Shown: positions 1 through 6,591 of the stretch, piece by piece
Layout of the letters: every line of letters starts with the position of its first letter
How positions within the stretch are numbered: position 1 is the first letter of the stretch
From: Alphaproteobacteria bacterium
GTDB taxonomy: Bacteria; Pseudomonadota; Alphaproteobacteria; Micavibrionales; Micavibrionaceae
NCBI GenBank assembly: GCA_030427765.1
Contig: JAUICS010000036.1
Span: 1-8,803, forward strand
Direction of reading: 5' to 3'
DNA: 8,803 nt
Notes under the pieces: model-generated
What the model was told of the DNA's origin: nothing
Seen by the model: the letters and a program-made list of their open reading frames with translations, nothing else
Database searches by the model: none
Translations under genes and position numbers: made by a program

Positions 1-141
1 ATCTTCCTGACCGGCACGGCGTATGAGGTCCTTCCGGTTGGCCAGATTGATGCGCAGAAATATCCGGTCGGCCCGATTACGAAAAAACTGCGTAACGACT
101 ACCACGAACTTGTGGGCGCAAAGGTTTCCGAGCCTGCCTAA
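1..141 (+). CDS. ilvE: Branched-chain amino-acid aminotransferase, C-terminal end (5' end outside window)
   Basis: Frame 1 is open from the left edge to a TAA at 139-141 and gives 46 residues. It begins IFLTGTAYEVLPVGQID and continues through GPITKKLRNDYHEL. The pattern F-TGTA-E-PV-x-I followed by GPIT-K-L is the conserved C-terminal signature of fold-type IV PLP aminotransferases of the IlvE family. IlvE transfers the amino group between glutamate and the 2-oxo acids of leucine, isoleucine and valine in the cytoplasm. The tail after the last helix (AKVSEPA) is ordinary. The PLP lysine and most of the active site lie outside the window, so a D-amino-acid aminotransferase or aminodeoxychorismate lyase relative cannot be fully excluded. 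The TGTA-E-PV signature and the GPIT segment favour IlvE. Confidence 0.8.
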   Translation: MFLTGTAYEVLPVGQIDAQKYPVGPITKKLRNDYHELVGAKVSEPA

Positions 142-152
142 GCAGGGCTTTA
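131..152 (+). terminator. Weak hairpin at the end of ilvE, possible terminator
   Basis: AGCCTGC (131-137) can pair with GCAGGGCT (142-149) with one bulged G. The loop is CTAA, and the ilvE stop codon lies at the loop and its edge. Only a short T-run (CTTTA) follows, so this is a poor intrinsic terminator at best. A second small stem, GCAAA (167-171) with TTTGC (177-181), lies just downstream and also lacks a proper T-tract. Confidence 0.3.
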
Positions 153-219
153 CCGCACCGCAATACGCAAAGTGATTTTGCCATCTTCCATTCTTTTACA
201 GGCGTGGTAATTTATTCCC

Positions 220-3200
220 ATGGAATTAAATAATGTATCGCAAAACCTGTTTGCGGATGAAGATCATCTTCTGACAGACCTTATAAAACATTGCGATATT
301 GATGAACAGGGCAGAACGGAAATATACAAACGCGGTGAGGATTTCATCGCCCGTATCCGTGAGAAGAAGACGAGCGCAGGTAGCCTCGATGCATTTGTTC
401 AGCAATATGGTTTGGAAACTCGTGAAGGCATTGCTCTTATGGCTTTGGCGGAGGCGCTTTTGCGCGTTCCGGATTCGGCCACGGCAAATGCGCTTATCAA
501 GGATAAGATCAAGGCCGCAAAATGGCTGGATAATGTTGGTGAATCTTCCGATTGGATGATGAAGGCCGCGGGCGTTGGTCTGTTTTTATCGAGCGCGGTT
601 TACGACAGTATCTTACAAAAACTGGGGGAACCTGTCATTCGTAAGGCAACGCTTCAGGCGATGGCGATGCTGGGCCAGCATTTTGTCCTTGGCCAAACGA
701 TTGAGGATGCGGTTGGTCGAGGCGAAACATCATACAAAAACGGATATTCCTATTCCTTTGATATGCTGGGCGAGGGGGCGCGGACAATGCCTGCCGCCGC
801 CACGTATTTTGATTCATACAGTAACGCGCTGGATAATATAGCATCCGCAGTGAATGATAATTACAGCGGTAAATTGGGTCTGTCTGTCAAACTATCCGCC
901 CTGTATCCACGGTATGAATATAATAAACGTGATGAGTGTATCGATTATTTAACAAATAAGGTTCTTGAACTTGCAAAGAAGGCTAAGGCCCATAACCTTA
1001 TGCTGACAATAGATGCCGAGGAAACCTACCGGCTTGAATTATCACTGGAGATATTTAAACGCCTTTGTGAACACGATAATCTGAAGGGTTGGAACGGCCT
1101 TGGTCTTGCGGTGCAGGCCTATCAAAAACGTGCGTATGATGTTGTGAACTTCATTCTTGATCTGGCGAAAAGGACAAACCGGGTTATACCGATCCGTCTT
1201 GTAAAGGGTGCATATTGGGACACCGAAATTAAATATGCGCAGGTTCAGGGGCTGGAGGATTATCCTGTCTTCACGCGGAAGGTAAACACGGATGTTAGCT
1301 ATTTGGCTTGCGCGCGTAAACTTCTCGAAAACCGTGAGTTTGTCTATCCGATGCTGGCCACACATAATGTGCAGACCGTATCGACATGTATCCATTTGGC
1401 GCAGTCCGTCGGCGATAAAAATCTGAAGGGGTTTGAATTTCAAAAACTTCACGGCATGGGCGATAATCTATACGCTGTGCTTAGGGAAGATTTTGATGTT
1501 CCCGTCAATATTTATGCCCCCGTTGGCACGCATGAAGATTTGCTGCCATACCTTGTTCGTCGATTGCTTGAAAACGGGGCCAATAGCTCCTTTGTTCACC
1601 AGCTTGCGAATAAAAAAACACCAGCCAAAGGCTTGCTGAAAGATCCGGTTGAGGAATGCCGCGGCAATAACCAGAAACGTCACCTGAAAATTCCGTTGCC
1701 GCTTGATATCTACCGGCCGCACCGTGAAAATTCGAAGGGGGTTCCGCTTTACGATGATGAAACCGTTGATACGATTTTGCGGAATATCCAAACCTACGCC
1801 TATAACGCCGGTTCATTTTCGGTCACGTCATTGGTGGACGGCAGCAGCCGTACATCCGGTAAAACACATGACAGTGTGAACCCTGCCAACATTGATGATG
1901 TGCTTGGCACGGTTCGATACGCGACTGAGAAAGATGTTGAAGATGCATTTAAATCGGTGAAACGTGGATATGAATCCTGGTCCCGTACACCGGCGAAGGA
2001 ACGCGCCCGTATCCTGAACGCCATTGCCGATTATTACGAATACAATGCCGATACCCTAATGGGCCTATGTATGCGGGAGGCCGGAAAAACACTTGCCGAT
2101 GCTGTAGGTGAACTGCGTGAAGCCATTGATTTTTGCCGGTACTACGCCGCGAATGGCGAGGTTGATTTTCATGAGGCGGGTATAAAAATGCCGGGACCAA
2201 CGGGGGAAAGCAATGTCTTCACCCTAAACGGTCGCGGCGTATTTGTTTGTGTTTCGCCGTGGAATTTCCCGCTGGCCATTTTCACGGGGCAGGTTGTGGC
2301 CGCCCTGATGGCCGGAAACACCGTTGTTGCAAAACCGGCGGAGGATACATCCGTTGTGGCGGCGAAGGCGGTGGAATTAATGCTAAAGGCCGGTGTGCCG
2401 GATGATGCAATTGCCCTTGTCCTTGGTGAAGGCGCGGTGGGGCAGCAGATTATAAACCATCCGGATGTTGCCGGTGTGGCCTTTACCGGATCGACCGCAA
2501 CGGCCAGGGCAATTAATAAAACGCTGGCTGCAAAGGACGGCGCGATTACGCCACTCATTGCTGAAACGGGCGGACAAAACGCAATTATCGCCGATGCATC
2601 TGCCTTGCCGGAACAACTTGTCGATGATGTGATCGCGAGTGCATTTCAATCGGCGGGGCAACGCTGCTCGGCGTGCCGTATTTTATACATCCAGAATGAT
2701 ACTGCCGACCGCGTTATTGAACTTCTGAAAGGTGCGATGGAGCAATTAACGGTCGGCAATACAATCGACCTGAAAAACGATATCGGGCCGGTCATTTCGG
2801 TGAAGCAGCAACAAATGCTGTCCGATCATATTGCCAAGCTAAAATCTATCGGCACGGAAATTTATACATTGCCGTTGTCAGATGATTTGAAAAAACAAGG
2901 GTATTTTGTGCCGCCCGCGGCGTATGAAATTGATGATATTGGTAAACTGGATGGCGAGGTCTTCGGCCCGATACTGCATGTCATAAGGTATAAGCCAAAG
3001 GATTTGGAAAAAATTATCGGCCAGATTAATGATACGGGCTACGGCCTTACCTTCGGAGTGCATAGCCGTATTCAGGGCCGTGCCTATGATCTTGCATGCC
3101 GTTCGGCATCGGGTAACTGCTACATCAACCGGACGATTGTCGGGTCGGTTGTGGGGACGCAGCCATTTGGCGGGAACGGTTTATCCGGTACGGGGCCAAA

Positions 3201-3309
3201 GGCAGGCGGCCCGCATTATCTTCACCGATTTGCCTGTGAAAAGGTTATCACCGACAATATTGCCGCCGCGGGCGGAAACGTTACTCTCCTCTCCCTTGAG
3301 GACGAGTAA
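220..3309 (+). CDS. putA: Bifunctional proline dehydrogenase / L-glutamate gamma-semialdehyde dehydrogenase (PutA, short form)
   Basis: PutA oxidises proline to glutamate in two steps. An FAD-dependent proline dehydrogenase makes P5C, and an NAD-dependent aldehyde dehydrogenase oxidises the semialdehyde form. The proline dehydrogenase barrel covers roughly residues 130-480. It shows D265-A-E-E, the VKGAYWD strand (328-334) and R447-R448 in RRLLENGA, which correspond to the pair that binds the proline carboxylate. The aldehyde dehydrogenase part covers about 540-1000. It shows PWNFP (680-684), K705 in VAKPAE, FTGST (755-759), the general base E782 in AETGGQN, the nucleophile C816 in GQRCSAC and EVFGP (913-917). 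The end, AAGGNVTLLSL, is the usual PutA terminus. The 1029-residue length fits the minimal form: the ribbon-helix-helix repressor domain of E. coli PutA and the extra C-terminal domain of long PutAs are absent. ATG at 220 is the first start after an in-frame TAA at 208-210. The Shine-Dalgarno match is weak (AGGCG at 200-204). Gaps of 78 bases upstream and 55 downstream suggest a single-gene unit. Confidence 0.97.
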   Translation: MELNNVSQNLFADEDHLLTDLIKHCDIDEQGRTEIYKRGEDFIARIREKKTSAGSLDAFVQQYGLETREGIALMALAEALLRVPDSATANALIKDKIKAAKWLDNVGESSDWMMKAAGVGLFLSSAVYDSILQKLGEPVIRKATLQAMAMLGQHFVLGQTIEDAVGRGETSYKNGYSYSFDMLGEGARTMPAAATYFDSYSNALDNIASAVNDNYSGKLGLSVKLSALYPRYEYNKRDECIDYLTNKVLELAKKAKAHNLMLTIDAEETYRLELSLEIFKRLCEHDNLKGWNGLGLAVQAYQKRAYDVVNFILDLAKRTNRVIPIRLVKGAYWDTEIKYAQVQGLEDYPVFTRKVNTDVSYLACARKLLENREFVYPMLATHNVQTVSTCIHLAQSVGDKNLKGFEFQKLHGMGDNLYAVLREDFDVPVNIYAPVGTHEDLLPYLVRRLLENGANSSFVHQLANKKTPAKGLLKDPVEECRGNNQKRHLKIPLPLDIYRPHRENSKGVPLYDDETVDTILRNIQTYAYNAGSFSVTSLVDGSSRTSGKTHDSVNPANIDDVLGTVRYATEKDVEDAFKSVKRGYESWSRTPAKERARILNAIADYYEYNADTLMGLCMREAGKTLADAVGELREAIDFCRYYAANGEVDFHEAGIKMPGPTGESNVFTLNGRGVFVCVSPWNFPLAIFTGQVVAALMAGNTVVAKPAEDTSVVAAKAVELMLKAGVPDDAIALVLGEGAVGQQIINHPDVAGVAFTGSTATARAINKTLAAKDGAITPLIAETGGQNAIIADASALPEQLVDDVIASAFQSAGQRCSACRILYIQNDTADRVIELLKGAMEQLTVGNTIDLKNDIGPVISVKQQQMLSDHIAKLKSIGTEIYTLPLSDDLKKQGYFVPPAAYEIDDIGKLDGEVFGPILHVIRYKPKDLEKIIGQINDTGYGLTFGVHSRIQGRAYDLACRSASGNCYINRTIVGSVVGTQPFGGNGLSGTGPKAGGPHYLHRFACEKVITDNIAAAGGNVTLLSLEDE

Positions 3310-3311
3310 GC

Positions 3312-3350
3312 ACAGTTGAAGTATCTTCTCGACCAGATTAACTGTTTTAT
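3312..3350 (+). terminator. Candidate terminator after putA
   Basis: ACAGTT (3312-3317) pairs perfectly with AACTGT (3340-3345), and TTTTAT follows. Inside the 22-base loop a second small hairpin, GAAG-TAT-CTTC (3318-3328), can stack on the outer stem. The stem is short and AT-rich, so termination strength is uncertain, but its place three bases after the putA stop and the T-run are suggestive. The same segment overlaps the only possible promoter region of the small membrane ORF that follows. Confidence 0.4.
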
Positions 3351-3364
3351 GTTACTTATTTGGA

Positions 3365-3718
3365 ATGAGAGAGAAGCTAAAAACGATTAAATTCTTGCCT
3401 AAGTTAGCAATCTTTATTTTCTTTCAGGTGGTGCTGTATGTTTTTGTCTGTTTTCTCATTACAAATTTATTCTTGGGAACCTTAATAAGTGGTCTGTTGC
3501 TTTGTGCTAGTTTCCTATTGGTGTTTGCTTTGGAAGAATATGTGCATTTGTTAAGAGGTGCCCCTAGAAAAATTGAAAATAATCCTTTTATTTGGTGGCT
3601 GATATATTTTCCTATGATAATACCTATTTATCTGCCAACTCTCATTCCCGTCTACGTTTTGTCACTCTTTTTCTCTATTACCTGTTATTTCTTATTTAGA
3701 ATGAAAAATATTGTTTAA
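3365..3718 (+). CDS. Hypothetical small polytopic membrane protein, AT-rich
   Basis: I do not recognise this 117-residue protein. It is strongly hydrophobic, with likely membrane spans at about 14-33, 35-56, 75-92 and 95-111. Basic residues cluster at the N-terminus (R2, K4, K6, K9, K13), in the 57-74 loop (R64, R68, K69) and at the C-terminus (R112, K114). By the positive-inside rule this predicts four helices with both ends in the cytoplasm. The middle loop contains EEYVHLLRG. No catalytic motif is visible. By direct count the ORF is about 32% G+C, whereas sampled stretches of putA and purD run near 40-57%; leucine and isoleucine codons are AT-biased and unlike those neighbours. ATG 3365 is the only sensible start, since the next Met is residue 84. 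There is no convincing ribosome-binding site, and a TATGTT (3348-3353) a few bases upstream would give an almost leaderless message. It may be a recent acquisition. Its hydrophobic, basic-loop pattern makes a chance ORF unlikely, but expression is unproven. Confidence 0.6.
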   Translation: MREKLKTIKFLPKLAIFIFFQVVLYVFVCFLITNLFLGTLISGLLLCASFLLVFALEEYVHLLRGAPRKIENNPFIWWLIYFPMIIPIYLPTLIPVYVLSLFFSITCYFLFRMKNIV

Positions 3719-3719
3719 T

Positions 3720-3744
3720 CGCTCGACAAGGTGCGTTTCAAGCG
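3720..3744 (+). other. Imperfect hairpin in the purD leader
   Basis: CGCTCGA (3720-3726) pairs with TCAAGCG (3738-3744), giving seven positions with one mismatch around an 11-base loop. It starts right after the stop of the membrane ORF and ends five bases before the purD Shine-Dalgarno (AAGGAAG, 3749-3755). No T-tract follows, so it does not look like an intrinsic terminator. It could be a leader structure or chance. I see no purine riboswitch core in the leader. Confidence 0.25.
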
Positions 3745-3760
3745 TTAAAAGGAAGTCATT

Positions 3761-5077
3761 ATGAAGATATTACTTATTGGAAATGGCGGCAGGGAGCATG
3801 CCCTTGCATGGAAAATTAAACAATCACCGCTTTGCGATGAATTGCATTGTACACCGTCGAGTGCGGGCATTGAATCGTTGGCCACTGCGCATAATGTTGG
3901 GGCGGAGGATATTGACGGTATCCTCGGGCTAATCACACAGATTAAACCTGATTTTGTTGTCGTCGGACCGGAAGCTCCGTTGGTGGCCGGACTGGCCGAC
4001 AGGATTGATGAGCTTGATATTCCGTGTTTTGGACCAAATGAAAAAGCGGCGCAGCTTGAGGGCTCAAAGGCGTTTATGAAAGACCTTTGCGCTGCCTATG
4101 ATATTCCAACGGCAATTTACAAAACATTTACCGAAGTTGAAGGGGCCTATGAATTTTTGGATGGTTTTGGGCAGGACCGTTCCGAAACCGGCGTGGTGAT
4201 TAAGGCAGATGGCCTTGCTGCCGGTAAGGGCGTGATTATACCGAACACGATGGACGAAGCCCGTGCGGCTGTATCAGACATGCTCTCTGGAAACAAATTT
4301 GGTCAGGCCGGAAGCCGCGTGATTATCGAGGAATTTTTACCCGGTGAGGAATTGAGTTTTTTTGCCCTGACCGATGGAGCGTCTGTTGTACCATTAACAA
4401 CCGCACAGGACCACAAACGTGCCTTTGATGGTGATAAAGGGCCTAACACGGGCGGTATGGGTGCATATTCACCCGCGCATATGATGACGCCGGAGTTAGA
4501 GGCGAAAATTATGGATACGATTATCACGCCGACTGTCAATGCGATGAAGGACAAGGGGTGTCCATTCCAAGGCGTTCTTTACGCCGGAATTATTCTGGTG
4601 GCGGGTGAGCCAAAATTGCTGGAATATAATATCCGCTTCGGTGATCCGGAGTGTCAGCCGTTAATGATGCGTTTTACCGGTGACCTTGTTAAGGTTCTTT
4701 ATGCATGTGCAACCGGAACGCTGGCCGATGCAAAAGACGAAATGAAATGGATCGACGATGTCGCCCTTTGTGTGGTGATGGCGGCAAACGGATATCCAGA
4801 AAGTTACGCAAAAAATACGGTCATTAACGGTCTTGATCAGGCCGGTGCATCTGAAAATACGGTTGTGTTCCATGCAGGGACAAAGCGTGATGACAACGGC
4901 AATGTCGTGAATACCGGCGGACGTACCCTTGGTGTTACCGCGACGGGTTCATCCTTTGCTGAGGCGCAGGACAATGCCTATTCCGTGATTTCCAACATTG
5001 ATTGGCCGGATGGTTTCTGCCGTAAGGATATCGGCTGGCGCGCCATTGCCGCCCAGAATAAGAAAAACGCCGCATAA
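3761..5077 (+). CDS. purD: Phosphoribosylamine-glycine ligase (GAR synthetase)
   Basis: PurD catalyses the second step of de novo purine synthesis: 5-phosphoribosylamine + glycine + ATP gives glycinamide ribonucleotide. It is a cytoplasmic ATP-grasp enzyme. The N-terminal domain opens with LLIGNGGREHALAWK (residues 4-18). The ATP-grasp region shows IKADGLAAGKGV (147-158), with the nucleotide-binding lysine K148, and NTGGMGAYSP (229-238). The metal-binding end shows LEYNIRFGDPECQ (287-299). The C-terminal domain carries the usual NTGGRTLGVTATG segment. The 438 residues are close to the usual family length of about 420-430, and nothing is missing. The start is firm because AAGGAAG lies five bases upstream of the ATG. 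The only gene close upstream is the unrelated membrane ORF, 42 bases away, so the purD promoter probably lies inside or just after that ORF. PurF, which supplies its unstable substrate, is encoded 1.5 kb away on the other strand. Confidence 0.97.
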   Translation: MKILLIGNGGREHALAWKIKQSPLCDELHCTPSSAGIESLATAHNVGAEDIDGILGLITQIKPDFVVVGPEAPLVAGLADRIDELDIPCFGPNEKAAQLEGSKAFMKDLCAAYDIPTAIYKTFTEVEGAYEFLDGFGQDRSETGVVIKADGLAAGKGVIIPNTMDEARAAVSDMLSGNKFGQAGSRVIIEEFLPGEELSFFALTDGASVVPLTTAQDHKRAFDGDKGPNTGGMGAYSPAHMMTPELEAKIMDTIITPTVNAMKDKGCPFQGVLYAGIILVAGEPKLLEYNIRFGDPECQPLMMRFTGDLVKVLYACATGTLADAKDEMKWIDDVALCVVMAANGYPESYAKNTVINGLDQAGASENTVVFHAGTKRDDNGNVVNTGGRTLGVTATGSSFAEAQDNAYSVISNIDWPDGFCRKDIGWRAIAAQNKKNAA

Positions 5078-5110
5078 CATTTCCCTGGATATCCCTCGTG
5101 TAAATCCTGC

Positions 5111-5178
5111 TATGCTTAACCCTCCGCATGGATACTAAGGGGGTGACGATGGTGAGATTTTTTGTGGCGCTAATGTAA
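5111..5178 (+). other. Orphan promoter-like/RBS signals with a 9- to 16-codon ORF (gene remnant or small peptide)
   Basis: Within the purD-EAL gap, a -10-like TATGCT (5111-5116) precedes a strong Shine-Dalgarno (AAGGGGGT, 5137-5144) placed five bases before ATG 5149. That ATG opens a frame of nine codons, MVRFFVALM, ending at TAA 5176-5178. An in-frame ATG at 5128 would add seven codons. The peptide reads like the first residues of a signal peptide (a basic residue, then a hydrophobic run) cut short. ACCCTC (5120-5125) can pair with the G-rich Shine-Dalgarno, so the site could be masked by a hairpin. No good -35 is visible. The likeliest reading is the decayed 5' end of a lost exported-protein gene; a translated small peptide is the alternative. 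Confidence 0.35.
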
Positions 5179-5218
5179 GTTGCCTAGATAATCTGTTGAA
5201 AAATAAGTAACATTAACG

Positions 5219-5262
5219 AATCATTCATGTATATACTTTAAGTGTATATATTGAGAATGATT
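5219..5262 (+). promoter_or_regulatory. AT-rich nested inverted repeat upstream of the cNMP-EAL gene
   Basis: AATCATTC (5219-5226) is the exact reverse complement of GAATGATT (5255-5262). Inside it TATATAC (5230-5236) pairs with GTATATA (5244-5250) around a 7-base loop. The whole dyad ends nine bases before the GTG start. It holds -10-like hexamers TATACT (5232-5237) and TATATT (5247-5252), but no clear -35. It could be an operator overlapping the promoter, or an RNA hairpin in the leader. The right arm also sits inside a Fur-box-like sequence (5252-5266). Confidence 0.45.
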
Positions 5263-5271
5263 AACTAGAGT

Positions 5272-6582
5272 GTGGGCAAATTGGAAAATCTTAAACCGGC
5301 AGAAGATGATATCGTTCAACCCCCGTCTGCCAATACATCAATCGAGTTTCAGACTGTTCCCGAGGGGACATGTGTTTTTGAACGTGGTGATACGCGTGAT
5401 TTTGCCTACCTGATTGAAAAAGGCCGTGTCCAGATTCAGGACGAAGGCACAACGCGTTCCAAGGAACCGCTAACCGTTCTTGGCAAAGGTGAAATATTTG
5501 GTGAAATGGCGTTGATTGAGGCCGGAACACGTACCGCGTCTGCCGTTGCACTTGAAGAAACGCATATGTTAAAGATTCCACCGGAAATACTGTATGAACG
5601 TATTACTGGGCTTGATCCGCTTGTTGGGCTTCTTTTGTCCATGCTGGTAGATCGTTACAGACGTGCCCGCATTTCGAATAGTGAGTTTTGGAGCAAGGAT
5701 ATCGTGACCGAACCGGCAATCGTGAAGGATGATAACACCGCCGGCCAATTGGCATCGTCGATGGCATCCGTATTGCGGTCAAAAGAAGAAACATTGCAGG
5801 AATTGAAGCTTGAGCAGGATTTGCGGATTGCTTTGGATGAAAAATATTTCAAGCCGTTTTTGCAGCCCATCATCAATTTGAATGACCGTGTTATTAAAGG
5901 GTTTGAAGCCTTGGTACGTTGGGAACACCCGGAAAAAGGAATGATTTTCCCGGACCAGTTCATTCCGGTAGCGGAACGTATGGGCTTTATTCAATCTATT
6001 GATATGTTGATGCTTGAATATGCGATTGGTGCCTCTGCCGAAATTAATCGCCGCGTGGGTGATCCGGACGGTGATATATATGTGGCGGTGAACCTTTCCG
6101 GTTTTAACTTCCAATCGAATGATACGGTTGAAAAAATAACCAATTTGATGGCCAATAACTGCACAAATCCGCAGCAGGTTCGTCTGGAAATTACCGAAAG
6201 TGCGTTTGTGGGTGAACATAGTGTGGCCGAAAGCATGCTAAGTTCGCTGAAATCACTTGGGTTTAAAATCGCCCTTGATGACTTTGGTACAGGGTACTCG
6301 TCATTGAATTATCTGCATAAATTCTCAATCGATACGCTGAAAATTGACCGTGTGTTCGTTACGGAAATGAATAGCAGCGCAAAAGGGTTGGATATTATCC
6401 GTGCGATTATCGGTCTTGCGCAGACATTCCAGCTTGGTCTGGTGGCGGAAGGAATTGAGCGCGAGGAAGAAATTATGATTCTTCAGGCCTTGGGCTGTGA
6501 GGATGGGCAGGGATACCACCTTGGTAAACCGATGCCGCTTGATAAGGCATATGACTTTGCCGTTGATAGTGTAAGGAAATAA
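5272..6582 (+). CDS. Cyclic-nucleotide-binding domain / EAL c-di-GMP phosphodiesterase
   Basis: This is a predicted cytoplasmic c-di-GMP phosphodiesterase (c-di-GMP to pGpG) fused to a ligand sensor. Residues about 25-140 form a CRP/PKA-type cyclic-nucleotide domain. Its phosphate cassette is G77-E78-M-A-L-I-E-A-G-T-R87-T-A-S-A, with the Glu and Arg spaced as in PKA. A helical, probably coiled-coil linker follows at about 155-190. The EAL domain (about 185-430) keeps every expected catalytic position: E212 (EAL), N274 (VNLS), E306 (LEITE), D336-D337 (DDFGTGYSS), K357 (LKID), E393 (AEGIE) and Q413 (GQGYHLGKP). Activity is therefore expected. There is no GGDEF, PAS, HTH, signal peptide or membrane span. 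GTG 5272 is the first start after an in-frame TAG (5266-5268); only a weak AGAG lies upstream. The gap after purD and the dyad suggest separate transcription. Bdellovibrio Bd1971 is a known cAMP-responsive enzyme of this architecture. That this protein binds cAMP is inference; cGMP is also possible. Confidence 0.92.
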   Translation: MGKLENLKPAEDDIVQPPSANTSIEFQTVPEGTCVFERGDTRDFAYLIEKGRVQIQDEGTTRSKEPLTVLGKGEIFGEMALIEAGTRTASAVALEETHMLKIPPEILYERITGLDPLVGLLLSMLVDRYRRARISNSEFWSKDIVTEPAIVKDDNTAGQLASSMASVLRSKEETLQELKLEQDLRIALDEKYFKPFLQPIINLNDRVIKGFEALVRWEHPEKGMIFPDQFIPVAERMGFIQSIDMLMLEYAIGASAEINRRVGDPDGDIYVAVNLSGFNFQSNDTVEKITNLMANNCTNPQQVRLEITESAFVGEHSVAESMLSSLKSLGFKIALDDFGTGYSSLNYLHKFSIDTLKIDRVFVTEMNSSAKGLDIIRAIIGLAQTFQLGLVAEGIEREEEIMILQALGCEDGQGYHLGKPMPLDKAYDFAVDSVRK

Positions 6583-6591
6583 AAACGTTTT
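6582..6591. other. Palindrome at the convergent EAL/purF junction
   Basis: AAAACGTTTT is a perfect 10-base palindrome covering the end of the EAL-gene stop codon and the first two bases of the reverse-strand purF stop. Only seven bases separate the two coding regions, and no GC-rich terminator stem is visible. The two mRNAs therefore probably overlap at their 3' ends. A tract of A/T on each side could weakly aid termination on both strands. Confidence 0.35.

Noticed and set aside
1042..1452. 136-codon open frame on the reverse strand inside putA
   Set aside because: It lies wholly within the well-supported PutA proline dehydrogenase domain, has no family motifs and reads as an antisense shadow.
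2169..2558. 129-codon reverse frame within the aldehyde dehydrogenase part of putA
   Set aside because: It overlaps the conserved active-site coding region and is rich in Ala/Pro/Thr, as expected for an antisense frame of biased codons.
3719..3760. Possible purine riboswitch or regulator site in the purD leader
   Set aside because: The leader is only 42 bases, with one imperfect hairpin and no conserved purine-aptamer loops or clear PurR-like operator.
3349..5213. 13-base inverted match ATGTTACTTATTT at 3349-3361 and its complement at 5201-5213, flanking the membrane ORF and purD
   Set aside because: A 13-base match in AT-rich intergenic DNA is about what chance predicts in a window this size, and the similarity does not extend further. 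It is not evidence of a mobile element.
5779..6219. 146-codon open frame on the reverse strand inside the EAL gene
   Set aside because: It is antisense to the conserved EAL domain, has biased composition and no recognisable domain; a shadow frame.
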